A program made the translations under genes and the position numbers. Shown one piece after another: positions 5,401 through 5,517 of a stretch of DNA of 5,517 bases; the first letter of the stretch is position 1, and each line of letters begins with the position of its first letter. The DNA lies in NCBI GenBank assembly GCA_013813905.1, contig JACCQX010000097.1:1-5517 (forward strand). The letters run 5' to 3'. The notes under the pieces are model-generated. The model was given only the letters and a program-made list of their open reading frames with translations. It was not told where the DNA came from and did no database searches. This stretch comes from Chloroflexota bacterium. Lineage in GTDB: Bacteria > Chloroflexota > Limnocylindria > Limnocylindrales > CSP1-4.

Positions 5401-5517
5401 AGGCAGAGGCGCACGCCCGCGAGACACTGGCCGACCTGCTTGCGCACAGCGGTGACGGCGACGGGGCCCGCCGAGAGATGGAGCTCGCCGCCGACCTCTA
5501 CGCCGAGAAGGGCTACC
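2451..5517 (+). CDS. Zinc ribbon - class III nucleotidyl cyclase - STAND/AAA ATPase - TPR-like protein, 3' end beyond the window
   Basis: 1022 residues are visible with no stop; relatives are roughly 1100 residues. GTG 2451 is chosen because the protein then opens directly with a zinc ribbon (C3-x2-C6, C17-x2-C20). The class III cyclase domain spans about 33-210: metal Asp D42 (LFADL) and D86 (KFIGDA), adenine-type K82, and transition-state residues N159 and R163 in VNMAAR; the usual GD before VN is G155-H156. The ATPase spans about 220-520: Walker A APAGVGKS (256-263), Walker B VVVVFDDLHWAE (361-372), LLCLARPDLL, and GGVPLFVEQL; FRFNHALIRDAVYEQM (553-568) is the typical helical follow-up. 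From about 600 on, Ala/Leu-rich helical pairs resemble TPRs (for example ESLKRAQVHAQRA, AAGPLYRRAMELFEQGG). It probably makes cAMP in the cytosol under control of the ATPase/TPR sensor. No membrane segments are visible. The start overlaps the previous frame by GTGA. Confidence 0.95.
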   Translation, partial: MNCPSCAAVNAPGARFCSTCGSALVPAETVERRKTVTVLFADLVESSSMAEGLDPETLATILASYFGAMRKTLERHGGTVEKFIGDAVVGLFGVPVLHEDDALRAVRAALEMRTALARLNDDLGLRYGVRLAARIGINTGEVAVGTGAGESLALGHPVNMAARLEQAAGPDEILAGPATYRLVHGSVGAQAVEPITVKGSREPIPAWRIVGLSENAPRGWQAGGLFVGRDAELHHVRRAFDEAVRDRACVTVTVVAPAGVGKSRLAAEVTASVAPRARVLLGRCVPYGEGLGYAPVADICRQLEAEEGSGALERILGQTADGTAVAGRLRATAQGAADGSPEEMAWSFRRLVEAVADERPVVVVFDDLHWAESVLLELVEYLAVFSVGRPVLLLCLARPDLLEIRPDWVTPRRRSTVLRLDPLSPTETEGLLVGLHEASLDADERRQIVDAAGGVPLFVEQLAALRVDAAATGSSDGIPPTIRALLGARVDGLDRDARTVLERAAIVGEAVEHRRLVSLVPDPVRSALGAHLKTLIRREFIRPERGVAGRDAFRFNHALIRDAVYEQMPRRLRSELHERYAAVIESAGDGDAPWEVIGHHIEAAYHQRLALAPTDPTLADLAVRAGTALHESGRRAVARKESRRAVELLSRATELLRPDHSRRVAALPDLIVALVAKPDLVEADRVHAEAVAASRELGDRTSQLRAEVAWSVSQYMRDVAGWREQAAQAAQQAIDHFSGLADDADLAQAWLLMGSAQLGADVPAAIESLKRAQVHAQRADDEATQISVWDELGGAMLIARTPYPEVLEFMRREVAWARLRGIPFTEADGTLGEAYGLAAAGERQAAREALERVRAVFAQLPGLVTQHGETFTLEGFIEREAGDPAAAGPLYRRAMELFEQGGNRRWWRNAVVGLAHTLLDLDRVEEASSLLDDLAAQTFTASVRADSSQLTAESRLAARRGDLPAALELAGRAIELVADRDAIQAEAHARETLADLLAHSGDGDGARREMELAADLYAEKGY

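Noticed and set aside
1..5517. CRISPR array, tRNA or rRNA gene, insertion sequence
   Set aside because: No regularly spaced repeats, cloverleaf-like segments, rRNA-like stretches or transposase motifs were seen on either strand.

Overview
The window is GC-rich DNA with strongly G/C-biased third codon positions, pointing to an Actinomycetota-like or Chloroflexota-like genome. The phylum cannot be fixed from this sequence alone. The content suggests an accessory or defence-flavoured stretch that leads into one very large signalling gene.

Layout: (1) bases 1-257 are the 3' end of a restriction-endonuclease-like gene on the + strand (PD-(D/E)XK-type C-terminus, BPTD_3080 / type III Res-like). 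(2) A short convergent gap holds a possible hairpin. (3) A NUDIX-family gene lies on the - strand (876 to 307), with an atypical Nudix box and less biased codon use. (4) The 122-base divergent gap carries a good sigma70-type promoter (TTGACG, 18-base spacer, TATGGT) firing rightward. (5) From 999 onward there is an unbroken run of + strand reading frames, each separated by at most 6 bases or overlapping by 4-8 bases: an 88-aa excisionase-like helix-turn-helix protein, an unrecognised 100-aa protein, a possible 31-aa micro-ORF, a Phd/YefM (VapB-like) antitoxin, a PIN-domain (VapC-like) toxin, a 35-codon frame resembling the N-terminus of a type III-like DNA methyltransferase, and (6) a giant gene starting at GTG 2451 and still open at the window end (1022 residues visible). 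That gene encodes a zinc ribbon, a class III nucleotidyl cyclase, a STAND/AAA-type ATPase and a helical TPR-like region.

Working picture: the HTH protein probably binds DNA near its own promoter. The antitoxin/PIN pair is a standard type II toxin-antitoxin module with a second, internal promoter/operator overlapping the antitoxin start. The cyclase-ATPase-TPR protein is probably a cytosolic signal-transducing enzyme or regulator. The nuclease tail, the methyltransferase-like fragment and the toxin-antitoxin pair suggest a rearranged restriction-modification/defence neighbourhood. The most notable unexplained items are the unrecognised 100-aa protein paired with the HTH gene, the micro-ORF joined by ATGA overlaps on both sides, the twin dyads in front of the antitoxin, and the methyltransferase-like stub abutting the cyclase gene. 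I see no tRNA, rRNA, CRISPR array or insertion sequence.
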